NCBI RefSeq assembly: GCF_033568475.1 | Contig: NC_133121.1 | Location: 196,612,664-196,676,663, forward strand | Direction: 5' to 3' | Origin: Henckelia pumila | Taxonomy: Eukaryota; Streptophyta; Magnoliopsida; Lamiales; Gesneriaceae | Length of the DNA: 64,000 nucleotides | Shown here: piece by piece, positions 1 through 11,511 of the stretch | Numbering within the stretch: the stretch's first letter is position 1 | Layout: each line of letters opens with the position of its first letter | Translations under genes and position numbers: made by a program | Notes under the pieces: model-generated | The model's database searches: none | What the model was told of the DNA's origin: nothing | Seen by the model: the letters and a program-made list of their open reading frames with translations, nothing else

Positions 1-1
1 G

Positions 2-1561
2 GAAGCAATTTCTGATGCGGATTCAAATTTATGGCTTGAAGCTATGCAGTCGGAAATAGATTCGATGCATACAAACCAAGTTTGGTCTTTAGTAGATCCT
101 CCCGATGGAATTGTTCCAATAGGGTGTAAATGGATCTACAAGAGAAAGCTTGGGCCTGATGGTAAGGTATTGACCTACAAGGCGCGATTGGTGGCAAAAG
201 GTTATACTCAAAGACAAGGAGTTGACTATGATGAAACCTTTTCACCAGTTACAATGTTCAAGTCCATAAGAATCCTTATTGCCATAGCTGCATGGTATGA
301 CTATGAGATATGGCAAATGGATGTGAAGACTGCTTTTCTTAATGGAGACATTAAGGAAGAAATCTATATGAAGCAGCCTGAGGGGTTCACATCCATGGGA
401 AGCGAGCATAAGGTATGCAAGCTTCAGAGATCAATTTATGGTCTAAAACAAGCATCAAGAAGTTGGAACCAGAAATTTGATGAAACAATAAAAGATTTTG
501 GTTTCATCAAGAATCCGGAGGAACCATGCGTGTACAAGAAAGTAGTTAAGGATGCTGTGACATTCTTAGTACTTTATGTTGATGACATCCTACTCATTGG
601 GAATGATGTAGGGATGTTGCAGTCAACAAAGATATGGTTATCAGGTAGATTCTCGATGAAGGATTTGGGTGAGGCATCCTATATTCTAGGGATACAGATC
701 TATAGAGATAGATCTAAGAGAATGATAGGACTCACTCAATCAACCTACATCGACACCATATTGAAAAGGTTTTCAATGGATGGGTCCAAGAGAGGACATC
801 TACCCATGTGTCATGGAGTTTCTCTATCCAAGTCTATGTGTCCCAAGACGGATGAAAAGATAGAGAAAATGACACATGTACCATATGCGTCAGCCATAGG
901 TAGTATCATGTATGGGATGATATCTACCAGACCGGATGTAGCATTTGCTCTAAGTGTCACGAGCAGATATCAAGCTAATCCCGGTCAAATGCATTGGAAA
1001 GCCGTGAAGGACATTCTTAAGTACTTGCGAAGGACTAAGAATATGTTCATGGTATATGGAGGAAGAGAACTAAAATTGGAAGGCTATACCGACTCTAGCT
1101 TCCAAAGTGACGTGGATGACTCGAAGTCAACCTCTGGATTTGTGTTCATGCTCAATGGCGGTGCTGTCTCTTGGAAGAGTTCCAAGCAGGACACCACAGC
1201 GGATTCCACCACTGAAGCAGAATACATTGCAGCATCAGCTGCTGCTAAAGAGGCCGTTTGGATGAGGAATTTCGTCCAAGAGTTGGGCGTCATTCCTGAA
1301 GTTGTTGGTCCAGTCCCGGTGTACTGTGACAACACGGGTGCCGTTGCTCAGGCAAAGGAACCAAGGTCTCATCAAAGATCCAAACACGTACTGAGGAAAT
1401 ATCACATCATCCAGGAGATTGTGGAAAGAGGAGACATCACTGTCGAAAGAGTGGCCTCTGCAGACAATATCGCTGATCCACTTACTAAGCCCTTGCCAGG
1501 ACTATTATTTGACAAACATCGCGAAGCAATGGGTCTACGTAGTATGACTAGTTGGCTATAG
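2..1561 (+). CDS. Copia element C1: C-terminal part of the polyprotein (reverse transcriptase and RNase H), 5' side cut by the window edge
   Basis: The frame is open from base 2 to the stop at 1559-1561, so the true start lies left of the window; the first Met is at 44. The product copies element RNA into DNA inside cytoplasmic particles. Visible motifs are the copia RT opening (CKWIYKRK, then KARLVAKGYTQ), the catalytic YVDD at 575-586, and the RNase H domain near 1080-1500 (YTDSS, SWKSSKQ, EAEYIAA, YCDNTGAVA). It ends in ADPLTKPLPG and a short GLRSMTSWL tail. There is no internal stop over about 520 codons, so this element is younger than its neighbours. The polypurine tract and LTR follow at once. 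An Angela/Tork-type copia lineage is likely from the long LTR, but this is an inference. Confidence 0.93.
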   Translation, partial: EAISDADSNLWLEAMQSEIDSMHTNQVWSLVDPPDGIVPIGCKWIYKRKLGPDGKVLTYKARLVAKGYTQRQGVDYDETFSPVTMFKSIRILIAIAAWYDYEIWQMDVKTAFLNGDIKEEIYMKQPEGFTSMGSEHKVCKLQRSIYGLKQASRSWNQKFDETIKDFGFIKNPEEPCVYKKVVKDAVTFLVLYVDDILLIGNDVGMLQSTKIWLSGRFSMKDLGEASYILGIQIYRDRSKRMIGLTQSTYIDTILKRFSMDGSKRGHLPMCHGVSLSKSMCPKTDEKIEKMTHVPYASAIGSIMYGMISTRPDVAFALSVTSRYQANPGQMHWKAVKDILKYLRRTKNMFMVYGGRELKLEGYTDSSFQSDVDDSKSTSGFVFMLNGGAVSWKSSKQDTTADSTTEAEYIAASAAAKEAVWMRNFVQELGVIPEVVGPVPVYCDNTGAVAQAKEPRSHQRSKHVLRKYHIIQEIVERGDITVERVASADNIADPLTKPLPGLLFDKHREAMGLRSMTSWL

Positions 1562-1575
1562 GGCAAGTGGGAGAT
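1561..1575 (+). other. Polypurine tract of copia C1
   Basis: A purine-rich run (gggcaagtgggagat) lies directly between the pol stop codon and the TG that opens the 3' LTR. In copia elements this is where plus-strand DNA synthesis is primed. Confidence 0.75.
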
Positions 1576-2423
1576 TGAAAGAGTGGGTGCCCGGTGAGCC
1601 AACTTGTGGGTTAGGGCTTTGATGACTCTTTGTATAAACAATCTTTTGTTTAATATTATTTACACTTTTATTAATGGCAATGACTTTATCTTTCTTCATA
1701 TTTTTATATTGTGATATACTATTGTTGTTTTGATAAAGACCTTGAATATACTATAGTGTATGTAAGATGTGGTAGAACATGGGGATGTCTATCATGAAAC
1801 ACATCTTATAGTCAATGTATATTCTAAACTGTTCCTAGTCGATTGAGCCGTCCGATAATAAGGATAAGGATAGCTCGAGTTTGAGACTAGCATTTGCGAT
1901 GCAGAGTACCACGTTTCATTGGTAAGGAACATAGAGATGTTCGAAGCATGCAAATGGATATTCATATGATGAATGATCGAACTACCCTATCCGGACTTTC
2001 CAAGTGGTTATCACTTATCGAGTGGATATAGTCCGCGGTTTTGGTTGTACACCATTAGTCCTTACTACTTGAAACATCATTGAGACTCTATATGCTAGTA
2101 CTGTGCTTTGACTCGTTTACCGACTTTATTGGGGTCATCAGGTGTCGGGATTGGGTACAGTTACAACACATATAGGAGTCGATGCTTTGTTGTCAAGGAT
2201 TCACCACATACTTGCGAGTGTGGATATCCTATGCGATCTGAGGAGATATTAGTGTGATGAATCTCTGGCCAGAGTACTTGATGTGATTTAAGAAATGGTT
2301 TCTTAGTAGCACATGCGATGTCACTATTTGATCTTCAAGATGTATTGCATAGTTATCGAATCTCGAACGACTCTCGATATACCAATGGTTGTTGATTCGA
2401 TCGGGATATATGGATGAAGGGAC
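1576..2423 (+). repeat. 3' LTR of copia C1, first part (interrupted)
   Basis: The LTR starts TGAAAGAGTGGG after the polypurine tract and runs to the insertion point of a reversed solo LTR. Its last five bases, gggac (2419-2423), recur at 4292-4296 as the target-site duplication. It continues at 4297-5293. Without the insertion the LTR is about 1845 bp, close to the solo copy (1868 bp) and the C2 copy (1891 bp). Confidence 0.9.
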
Positions 2424-4291
2424 TGTTGGAAAACTGGCGTTCAGATCAATCACGATTGATACCCGGTGCAGCGGAAGTTTAAAAATTTTATTATGGAACA
2501 ATTCCATATTGTGGGTATCAACCGTTCAACGATTAAATTATAAGTGTGTGTAAAATTTAAATAACAATTATTAAATTTTACCTTCAATCTCGAAGCGAGA
2601 TTATTGGACACCACACAGATTTCTCTGCGCTTCTTGTATCTCCCTGGAACTGATGAACAAGCTTTCCTTCAATCAGGTCCACGAATGGAGGTTTAATCCC
2701 TCTGATAGATTGCACTAGAAAATATATCAGAAGTTTTCTGCGAAGAGAATAAACGAATTTGATTCGCTATTCCAGACTGCAATTCAAAATCACAGACCGG
2801 AATTTCTCAGACAAAGAGGGAGGGTGTTCGGCCACTTTGAGAGAGAGGAGGCTAGGGTTTTCGAAATTTTGCTCTCAAAATTATGACCAGTTGTGTTTAA
2901 TTTCTGTACTGTAATAACTTATTTATAATGCAGGCCACTAACACCTTAGGGCCCATTAGTCATAAGTTGAGGCCCGACAAGCAAAGCCCGCATGTTCAGA
3001 AATTAATATAAAATTCATCGTGACTCCGATTGATAAACCGATTTTACCAATGTGCACAGAAACCATTTCTGCACATTTTAAAGTCAAGATAAATTTTCCT
3101 GAATCCGAATTCAGTGGTTTCCAAAAATGTACATCCCTATGTCATTTTAGGAAATCCTACTCCCTTACTCTTATTTAAGAAGTCCAACTTCTTTATTCAT
3201 TAAATTTAACTCTTTAAATTTAACTATCTCAATGGGGATTAAAACTCCATTACACTGTGTGACCCTCAATGGTTCAGGGATACAGCTAGCCGTGGGCTCA
3301 CAACTCCTTGTGACTCGGAACAACGATTTCCGACTTGCCCAACGAATCATGGTAAAGCGCCTAGCAACATCGCCCCATGATTCCCTAGGTATCACTGATA
3401 GTGCCTACAAGAACCAGTAGATTTTGGTCCGCGTACAGTACGGTCCCTTCATCCATATATCCCGATCGAATCAACAACCATTGGTATATCGAGAGTCGCT
3501 CAAGATTCGATAACTATGCAATACATCTTGAAGATCAAATTAGTGACATCGCATGTGCTACTAAGAAACCATTTCTTAAATCACATCAAGTACTCTGGCC
3601 AGAGATTCGTCACACTAATATCTCCTCAGATCGCATAGGATATCCACACTCGCAAGTATGTGGTGAATCCTTGACAACAATGCATCGACTCCTATATGTG
3701 TTGTAACTGTACCCAATCCCGACACCTGATGACCCCCATAGAGTTGGTAAACGAGTCAAAGCACAGTACTAGCATATAGAGTCTCCATGATGTTTCAAGT
3801 AGTAAGGACTAATGGTGTACAACCAAAACCGCGGACTTTATCCACTCGATAAGTGATAACCACTTGGAAAGTCCGGATAGGGTAGTTCGATTATTCATCC
3901 TATGAATATCCATTTGCATGCTTCGAACATCTCCATGTTCCCTACCAATGAAACGTGGTACTCCGCATCGCAAATGCTAGTCTCAAACTCGAGCGATCCT
4001 TATCCTTATTATCGAACGGCTCAATTGACTAGGAACAGTTTAGAATATATAGTGACTATAAGATGTATTTCATGATAGACATCCCCATGTTCTACCACAT
4101 CTTACATACACTATAGTATATTCAAGGTCTTTATCAAAACAACAATAGTATATCACAATATAACAATATGAAGAAAGATAAAGTCATTGCCATTAATAAA
4201 AGTGTAAATTATATTAAACAAAAGATCGTTTGTACAAAGAGTCATCAAAGCCCATAGCCACAAGTTGGCTCACTGGGCACCCACTCTTTCA
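2424..4291 (-). mobile_element. Solo LTR of the C1/C2 copia family, inserted in reverse orientation into the C1 3' LTR
   Basis: On the minus strand it reads TGAAAGAGTGGG... to ...CCAACA; on the plus strand it starts TGTTGG and ends CTTTCA. It is flanked by a perfect 5-bp duplication, gggac (2419-2423 and 4292-4296), so it is one complete insertion later reduced to a single LTR by LTR-LTR recombination. It carries no coding sequence of its own. Short open frames here are chance frames in LTR DNA. Bases 2424-3428 and 3429-4291 are reverse-complement matches to the second and first parts of the surrounding C1 LTR. Confidence 0.92.
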
Positions 4292-4296
4292 GGGAC

Positions 4297-5293
4297 CGTA
4301 CTGTACGCTAACCAAAATCTATTGGTTCTTGTAGGCACTATCAGTGATACCTAGGGAATCATGGGGCGATGTTGCTAGACGCTCTTACCATGATTCGATG
4401 GGCTAGTCGGAAATTGTTGTTCCGAGTCACAAGGAGTTGTGAGCCCACGGCTAGCTGTATCCCTGAACCATTGATGGTCACACAGTGTAATGGATTTTTA
4501 ATCCCCGTTGAGATAGTTAAATTTAAAGAGTTAAATTTAATGAACAAAGAAGTTGGACTTCTTAAATATGAGTAGAGGAGTAAGATTTCCTAAAATGACA
4601 TAGGGATGGGCATTTTTGGAAATCACTGAATTCGGATTCAGAAAAATTTATCTTGACTTTAAAAGGTGCAGAAATGGTTTCTGTGCACATTGGTGAAATC
4701 GGTTTATCAATCGGAGTCACGATAAATTTTATATTAATTTCTGAACATGCGGGCTTTGCTTGTCGGGCTTGAACTTATGACTAATGGGCCCTAAGCTGTT
4801 AGTGGCCTACATTATAAATAAGTTATTGCAGTACAGAAATTACACACAACAGGTCATAAAATAATTTTCGAAAACCCTAATTTTATTTATTGTGGCCGCC
4901 GCCCCCTCTCCCTCTGCTTGAGAAAAATCCAGCCTGTGATTTTGAATTACAGTCTGGTTTAACGGATCAAATTCGTTAATATCTTCGTAGAAACTTCTGA
5001 TAGATTTTCTAGTGCAATCTATCAGAGGGATTGAATATCCGTTCGTGGACCTGATTGAAGAACAGCTCGTCCATCAGTTCCAGGGATATACAACAAGAGC
5101 AGAGAAATCTGTTGGTGTCCAAAATCTCGATTCGAGATTAAAGGTAAAAATTTTATAATTGTTATTTAATTTTTACACACACAATTTAATCGTAAGGTTG
5201 ATACCTATTATGGAATCGTTCCATACAAAAATTTTAAACTTCCGCTGCACCGGGTATCAATCCTAATTGATCTGATCGCCGCGTTCTCCAACA
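4297..5293 (+). repeat. 3' LTR of copia C1, second part
   Basis: This resumes the LTR at the base after the duplicated gggac and ends TTCTCCAACA at 5293, the family's usual terminus. It contains the conserved stretch GCACCGGGTATCAAT near the end. Directly after it the reading frame of a gypsy RNase H begins, so C1 was inserted into gypsy element G1. The left flank needed to see that target-site duplication is outside the window. Confidence 0.9.
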
Positions 5294-7130
5294 TGTGGTA
5301 GCGTATGCATCGAGACATCTGAAACCGCACGAGACTCGTTATCCGGTTCATGATCTTGAACTAGCTGCGATCGTCTTTGCTCTGAAGATCTGGCGTCACT
5401 ATCTTTATGGTGAGTCTTTCGAGATCTTTTCTGACCATAAGAGCCTTAAGTACTTGTTTTCACAGGCAGAGCTGAATATGAGACAGAGAAGATGGTTAGA
5501 CCTGTTGAAGGATTTCGACTGTGAAATCAAGTATTATCCGGGGAAGTCGAATGCAGTTGCATATGCCTTGAGCCGAAAGCTATGTTCTTTATCTCTTACT
5601 ACTATTGGTGTTTCTCAGTTGATCGATGATTGTTGCACTTCTGGTTTAGAGTTTGAAACAGATAGGGAGACTATCAGAGTGTTTGCTATTCAAGCCGAAC
5701 CGGAGTTGTTTGTTGCAATCAGAGAAGCACAGAAGTCTGAGCCGAGCATTCAGGTTTCAGTAGAGAAAGTCAGATCTGGGCATCAGTCTGAATTCCAGGT
5801 TAGAGATGATGTACTGTATGTGAATAACCGTATTTTTGTGCCTGATATTTCGGAGTTGAGGCAGCGTATTCTTCGAGAGGCTCATTGCAGTCGGTTTAGT
5901 ATTCATCCTGGAGGTCGTAAGATGTACAACGATCTGAAGATTCAGTTTTGGTGGAAGGGAATGAAGAGCGACGTAGCGAGGTTTGTATCTCGGTGTTTGA
6001 ATTGTCAGCAGGTGAAAGCAGAACGGAAGCGACCAGGAGGTCTGTTGCACAGTCTATCTGTTCCTGAATGGAAGTGGGATCATATTTTCATGGATTTCGT
6101 CACGAAGCTACCACGATCCATTCGAGGATGCAATGCCATTTGGGTAGTGATCGACCGATTGACGAAGTCTGCGTGTTTTATTCCATACAGGATGACGTAT
6201 CGTCATGATCAGATGGCTGAGTTGTATGTTAGCAATGTTGTGAGACTGCATGGTATGCCGAAGTCGATCGTTTCAGACAGAGATCCTAGATTCACTTCTC
6301 ACTTCTGGCACAGTCTTCAGGGGGCACTTGGTACTCGATTGCATCTGAGTACAGCTTATCATCCTCAGACCGATGGACAGTCAGAGCGGACTATCCAGAC
6401 GTTAGAGGATATGCTGCGAGCGGTAGTGCTAGACTTTGGCACTAGTTGGCAGGATTCTTTGCCTCTTGTCGAGTTTTCTTACAACAACAGCTTCCAAGCG
6501 AGTATCGGTATGGCGCCTTTTGAGGCTTTGTATGGTAAGAAGTGCCGATCTCCGTTGTTTTGGGATTAATTGTCCGAGTCACCAGATTTGGGACCGGAGA
6601 TGCTTAGAGATATGGCAGAGCAGGTTAAGATCATTCAGACCAGAATGAAGTCAGCTCAAGATAGACAGGCAAAGTATGCGAATGTCAGGCGTAGACCTCT
6701 GAGTTTTGATCAGGGAGACCGAGTCTTTCTGAAGATTTCACCTTTCAGAGGCACTGTTAGATTTGGGAAGAGAGGAAAGTTATCTCCAAGATTCATCGGT
6801 CCGTACGAGATTCTCGAGAAGATAGGCGATCTTGCCTACAGACTTGCACTTCCTCCGTCTTTATCTGGTATTCACGGCATTTTTTACGTCTCTATGCTGT
6901 GAAAGTATCAACTAGATATTTCTCATATCCTTCAGCCTGACGAAGCCGAGTTAGACGAGACTCTGAGCTACTTTGAGCGACCGATTCAGATCCTTGATCG
7001 GAAGGAGAAACAACTCAGAACCAAGTCGATCCCGTTAGTGAAAGTGCAGTGGAGCCGTCATGGCATCGAGGAAGCGACTTGGGAGACAAAATCTGACATG
7101 AGACAGCGTTTTCCAGAGTTATTCAGTTGA
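5294..7130 (+). pseudogene. Tekay-type chromovirus G1: RNase H (part), integrase and C-terminal region
   Basis: A single frame runs to the TGA at 7128-7130 with two in-frame stops: TAA at 6567-6569 and TGA at 6900-6902. The second is where homologues have Arg, so CGA to TGA is likely. RNase H starts mid-domain ([21 protein letters not shown]) because C1 is inserted upstream. The integrase zinc finger (H...H, CLNCQQ) lies near 5880-6010. The integrase core has [16 protein letters not shown] and TDGQSERT. The C-terminal GPYEILEKIG block and a chromodomain-like tail ending WETKSDMRQRFPELF follow. In the RNase H, AYALSR replaces the usual ADALSR, so a conserved Asp is lost. Defective for transposition by itself. 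Confidence 0.92.
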
Positions 7131-7228
7131 CGTGAGTTCTTCTTACTGTCTTTAGTTCTTTATTCTAGCTTATGAGTTGTGGTTCTCGTTGATTTCGAGG
7201 ACGAAATCTCTTCTTAGTGGGGGAGAAT

Positions 7229-9224
7229 TGTAAAGCCCCGTTTTTATCTTAATTGAATTTATTTGAGTTAATCAGAGATTACAGAGTTCCCGAGCCGGTT
7301 TGATTTTGATCAGGGTCCTTTTTGAAAAAATTGGATTTTTCAGGGACTAAAATGCAAATTTTGATTTTTATATATTATCTACACTTGGATTTTAATTTGG
7401 AGAAGCCTCCATCTTCCTCTCCAACCGTGAGCCTCCATTAGAGCCGCCCCTTTGGATTTTTGAGCTTTCAGATTTCCTCCCGAGCTCGATCCGTCTGTTG
7501 GAATTTATTTCTGAAGGCGGATTAGTGATCACTGCAGTAAGAGCTCTGTTATATCGTAAGTTCTTCTTCGATCCGATACATTCTAGTTTTTGGATGTTGT
7601 TAGAATCGTTTGAGATTCGAGTATGTTGTTCTCTACAGAGTTCTGATCATTTATTATCTGTCGGTTTTGAATTAGAGCGACGTTCGGATTTGTTATGATT
7701 TTTGGAAGCCATTTTTGAAAATGTGGATTTTGAGATTGATGGGTTTGCTTTGTTTTGGGTTGTCTTAGAATTTTTATGAGGTTATATCGCTATTGAACTG
7801 TTGTCTGCATTGTCGGTTTGTTCAGTTATAGCCGTTATGTCGTCGGTTTGAGTTTTGGAGATTTGAACCGTTTTTGAAGTTGTTGAACTTGGCTTGTAAG
7901 TCGATCATGGTAATTGATCTTTGATTGTATCTGAACAGATTCGTTTGGAGTTGTCAAGCCATGTGTTAGCAGCATTTGGTCGTCGAGAATTGGACGAAGA
8001 ACGGTAAAGAGATTACCTTGAACCGTTGCCTTTGTTGTTGGATTGTTTAGTTGTTGATTAAACCTTTTGTTGTAGCTTATCCAGAGTTGGAACTACTGCA
8101 TTGAAAGGTAAAAGCAGTCATCGTAGCGGGATAGCATACTCGGGACCGTTGGTTCTCGAGTTTCCCTTTTTAAATCACATATTGCATTGATACTTGTTCT
8201 AGCATGTGGAACTTGTATTTGTTGATTGATTGAGTTTTTGTTATGTGGCTTATGTTTATGTTTCTGTTATGCATTCATCTTGAGCCTAATTTGATTTCAG
8301 CGGGCAGAACCGCCCTTTTTGTTAGACGTTTGGGAACTATGATTGAGTGGCCTAGGTTGTAGTATTTCTCCTAGTGCTAGCATACTCATTATGGTTGCTC
8401 AAAGTCTAGAGGAGTGGGATACGTGGCACCACCTCGATTGGGAGAGTCGGTGAGTCGTTACATGATCTCATCCTCGGGATCCCAAAAGCAGACCAATACT
8501 CCCTTGTTTATCAGAATTGATATCCTGGTTTTAAAGACATGCATATCATTAACTTCGACTTGAATATGTGGTTTGATAGCATGTTGTATATTCATTACTT
8601 GATATGTTGCTTTTACTGGGATTATCATTCTCACCGGTTATCCGGCTGTTGCTTTGTTTTGTATGTGTACTTGACAACAGGAAGGGCAGGATCAAGTCAG
8701 CATAGACCTGGTTAGCGTCCAGAGCAAGAGATAGAAGTGAGACTCGTTTAGAAGTCGAATCAGCATGTCAACCTAGTTATGTTTTGCGATCATGTTTAGT
8801 CATTCGAACTTCTCGTATATGTTTTGTAAGCAAGAAACGATGTAGGTGCTATCGAATTGAATGTTGCTCTCCCCTAAACCTTTCTTGTATTGTTATTGGA
8901 ATATCAAATACTCTTAATGCTAGTGTTTAGGTTTTGATTGAGTTTATTTCAGTGTCTTAACTTCTCTGGGCTAGGGGACGGCGCGGGCGCGCTGTTGTTG
9001 GCGCGGGCGCGCGACCTCTTTGCGAGGTATGGGCACGGGCGCTCTTACTTAGAGCGCGGGCGCGCTAGTTTTTGCGCAGTATAAACGCGGGCGCGCTTCC
9101 TTAGGCGCGGGCGCGCTGATGTCAGCGCGGGCGCGCGAGCCTCCTTTTAAAAAAAAAAATACTTTGGGTTCTTGTTTACTTATCGCTTGTCGTCTGATAT
9201 TAGTTTATTAGAAACGAGGTCTCA
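7229..9224 (+). repeat. 3' LTR of Tekay-type element G1 (about 2.0 kb)
   Basis: It starts TGTAAAGCCCC directly after the polypurine tract agtgggggagaat, matching the TGTAAGGCC start of the G6 LTR at 20816. It ends near GAGGTCTCA, where G6 ends GGGGTCTCACA. Right after it the G2 gag reading frame resumes, which places the boundary at 9224 within a few bases. The LTR contains a GC-rich array at 8980-9137 followed by an A-run. No coding sequence is seen in it. Confidence 0.85.
8980..9137 (+). repeat. GC-rich direct-repeat array in the G1 LTR
   Basis: About seven copies of the near-palindrome GCGCGGGCGCGC are spaced 17-32 bp apart, some with one or two changes (for example GCACGGGCGCTC). The array ends about 90 bp before the LTR terminus and stands out sharply from the AT-rich surroundings. 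The reverse complement of the same 12-mer recurs in the G2 LTR. Confidence 0.85.
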
Positions 9225-9682
9225 TAGTGGAGCAGTAGCTCAAGAGGAGAGGAGCTGGTCGACTTCCTACAGGTGGAGGATCGTCGAATTCTTGGCGTCC
9301 AAACGTTGCAAAACGGGAGGACAACAAGCTGGTGTCCAAACCAAAATTTGACACCAAATTGGAGGCACCAAAACAAGTGAGTAAAGGTACACCTGAAACT
9401 ACTAATACTCGTTCTAGGGATATTAAATGTTTTAGATGTCAAGGACTTGGTCATATTACCAGTCAGTGTCCTAATAAAAAAATTATGATTATGAATGCTG
9501 GTGGTGAGATTGAGTCGGAGAGTGAGGAAGAAAATTATGATAATATGCCTGCGTTGGAGGATCCTGATGAGGAGGGATATGATGCGGTGGTTGGAGAATT
9601 GTTAGTGACTAGGAGAGTGTTGAATGTGCAACAAAAGGAGGAGGAAGAGACTCAAAGGGAAAATTTATTCCATACTAGATGA
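9225..9682 (+). pseudogene. CRM/Reina-type gypsy G2: C-terminal part of gag with zinc knuckle
   Basis: The sequence aligns by eye with the G5 gag at 58977-59430, which shows that it begins mid-gag where G1 is inserted. It encodes the nucleocapsid end: CFRCQGLGHITSQC (C-x2-C-x4-H-x4-C) near 9430-9471, an acidic stretch, then LLVTRRVLNVQQ. The TGA at 9680-9682 interrupts what is otherwise one frame with the protease. Gag would coat genomic RNA in particles. The start used by short-ORF callers is inside the gene. Confidence 0.85.
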
Positions 9683-10243
9683 TTTGTGAATAACAAAGTA
9701 TGTAGTGTTATTATTGATAGTGGGAGTTGCACTAATGTGGTGAGTTATGAGCTGGTGGAAAAGTTGAGTTTGCCTGTTATAAAGCATCCTCAACCTTATA
9801 AATTGCAGTGGTTTAATGATAGTTCTGAAGTGAGAGTAACTAGGCGAGTTGTGGTACCTTTCTCAATTGGTAAGTATGTAGATGAAGTGTTATGTGATGT
9901 GGTTCCTATGCAAGCTTGTCATATTTTGTTGGGTAGGCCGTGGCAATTCGATAGGAAGGTGATACATGACGGTTTTAAAAATCGTTATTCTTTTACCTTG
10001 AAAAAGGAGCCTATTGTATTGTTACCGATGTCTCCAAAGCAAGTGTTGGAGGACCATTTGAAAAAGAAAAAGAAAGAAGAGGCCGGAAAAAAGAGTGAAC
10101 AAAAAAGTGAGATGGCCTTAGAAAAAAAAATGAGAAAAAAAAATGAAAAAAAATTGAAAGAAAAGAGGCCGATAAAAAAATATACATGGCCCAAAAGAGT
10201 GAGTTGCGAGAGATTCTACATGAGCATACTCCACTTGTGTTGA
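9683..10243 (+). pseudogene. G2 aspartic protease region
   Basis: In frame with gag after one TGA. The retropepsin motif IIDSGSCTNVVS is near 9710-9745 and the second conserved block ILLGRPWQFDR near 9935. The C-terminal linker is very lysine-rich and is encoded by A-runs (10060-10160). Indels there shift the frame before the RT, so this frame ends at 10241-10243 in sequence that no longer matches. The enzyme would cut Gag-Pol. Broken copy. Confidence 0.85.
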
Positions 10244-11511
10244 TTTTTTATAAGGAGTTTCTCCTTAACACAAGTGATATAGCCGGAAATCTTCCGAGCA
10301 ATGTTGTTTCTCTTTTTCAGGAATTTGAAGATTTATTTCCGGAGGATTTTCCTCAAGGATTACCACCTTTGAGGGGAATTGAGCATCAAATTGATTTTGT
10401 TCCTGGAAGTGCATTGCCGAATCGTCCAGCCTATAGGAGTAATCCGGAGGAAACAAAAGAGCTACAAAGGCAGGTAAGTGAACTTCTTGATAAGGGGTTT
10501 GTACGTGAGTCTATGTCTCCTTGTGCTGTACCTGTTTTGTTAGTGCCTAAAAAAGACGGTTCACGGAGAATGTGTGTTGATTGTAGAGCCATTAACAATA
10601 TTACCATCAAGTATAGGCATCCCATTCCTAGACTAGATGATATGTTGGATGAATTGCATGGTTCTAGAATATTTAGTAAAATTGATTTGAAAAGTGGTTA
10701 TCATCAAATTAGGATGAGAGAAGGCGATGAGTGGAAAACTGCTTTTAAAACCAACTATGGCTTGTATGAGTGGTTAGTTATGCCCTTTGGATTAACTAAT
10801 GCACCTAGCACTTTTATGAGATTAATGAATCATGTCTTGCGTGCTTATATTGGAAAATTTGTTGTGGTATACTTTGATGATATCTTGGTGTATAGCAAAA
10901 ATTTGAATGAGCATGTTGAACACTTGAGAATTGTGCTAATCACACTAAAGGCTGAAAATTTGTATGCTAATTTGAAAAAGTGTGTGTTTTGTACAAAAGA
11001 ACTTGTGTTTCTTGGTTTTGTTGTGAGTGCTCAAGGAGTCAAGGTTGATGAGGAAAAGGTAAGTGCAATTCGATATTGGCCAACGCCTACTTCTATTGGT
11101 CAAGTTCGAAGTTTTCATGGTCTTGCAAATTTCTATAGGAGATTTGTGAAATATTTCAGCGCTTTGGTGGCACCTATGACTGCGGTGATCAAGAAGAACG
11201 TTCCATTCCATTGGGGCGAGGAGCAAGAGAAGTCTTTTGATATTATTAAGCAAAAATTAATTAATGCTCTTTTACTTTTTTTACCTGATTTTTCTAATAC
11301 TTTTGAAATTGAATGTGATGCATCAGGTATAGGGATTGGAGGCGTCTTGATGCAAGGTGGGCGACCAGTTGCATACTTCAGTGAAAAGCTAAGTGGAGCA
11401 GCATTGAATTATCCTACCTACGACAAGGAATTCTATGCCTTGGTTCGTGTGCTTGAGACTTGGCAGCACTATTTGAGGCCAAAAAGAATTTGTGATTCAT
11501 ACGGATCATGA
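10186..11511 (+). pseudogene. G2 reverse transcriptase and start of RNase H
   Basis: A complete RT domain is visible: [29 protein letters not shown] N-terminus, [58 protein letters not shown] and the catalytic YFDD (10870-10881). The RNase H start follows ([18 protein letters not shown]). Near 11485 an extra A in an A-run shifts the frame, and the true continuation is in the frame starting at 11492. The sequence type is CRM or Reina chromovirus. The absence of a visible chromodomain at the far end favours CRM. Confidence 0.9.

Noticed and set aside
2424..4291. A DNA transposon with long inverted repeats, suggested by the inverted symmetry of 1576-5293
   Set aside because: The symmetry is explained by a reversed solo LTR inside an LTR of the same family, with TG/CA ends and a 5-bp duplication.
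8980..9137. CpG-island promoter of a host gene
   Set aside because: The array lies in an LTR with no gene downstream, and similar arrays occur in the other LTRs.
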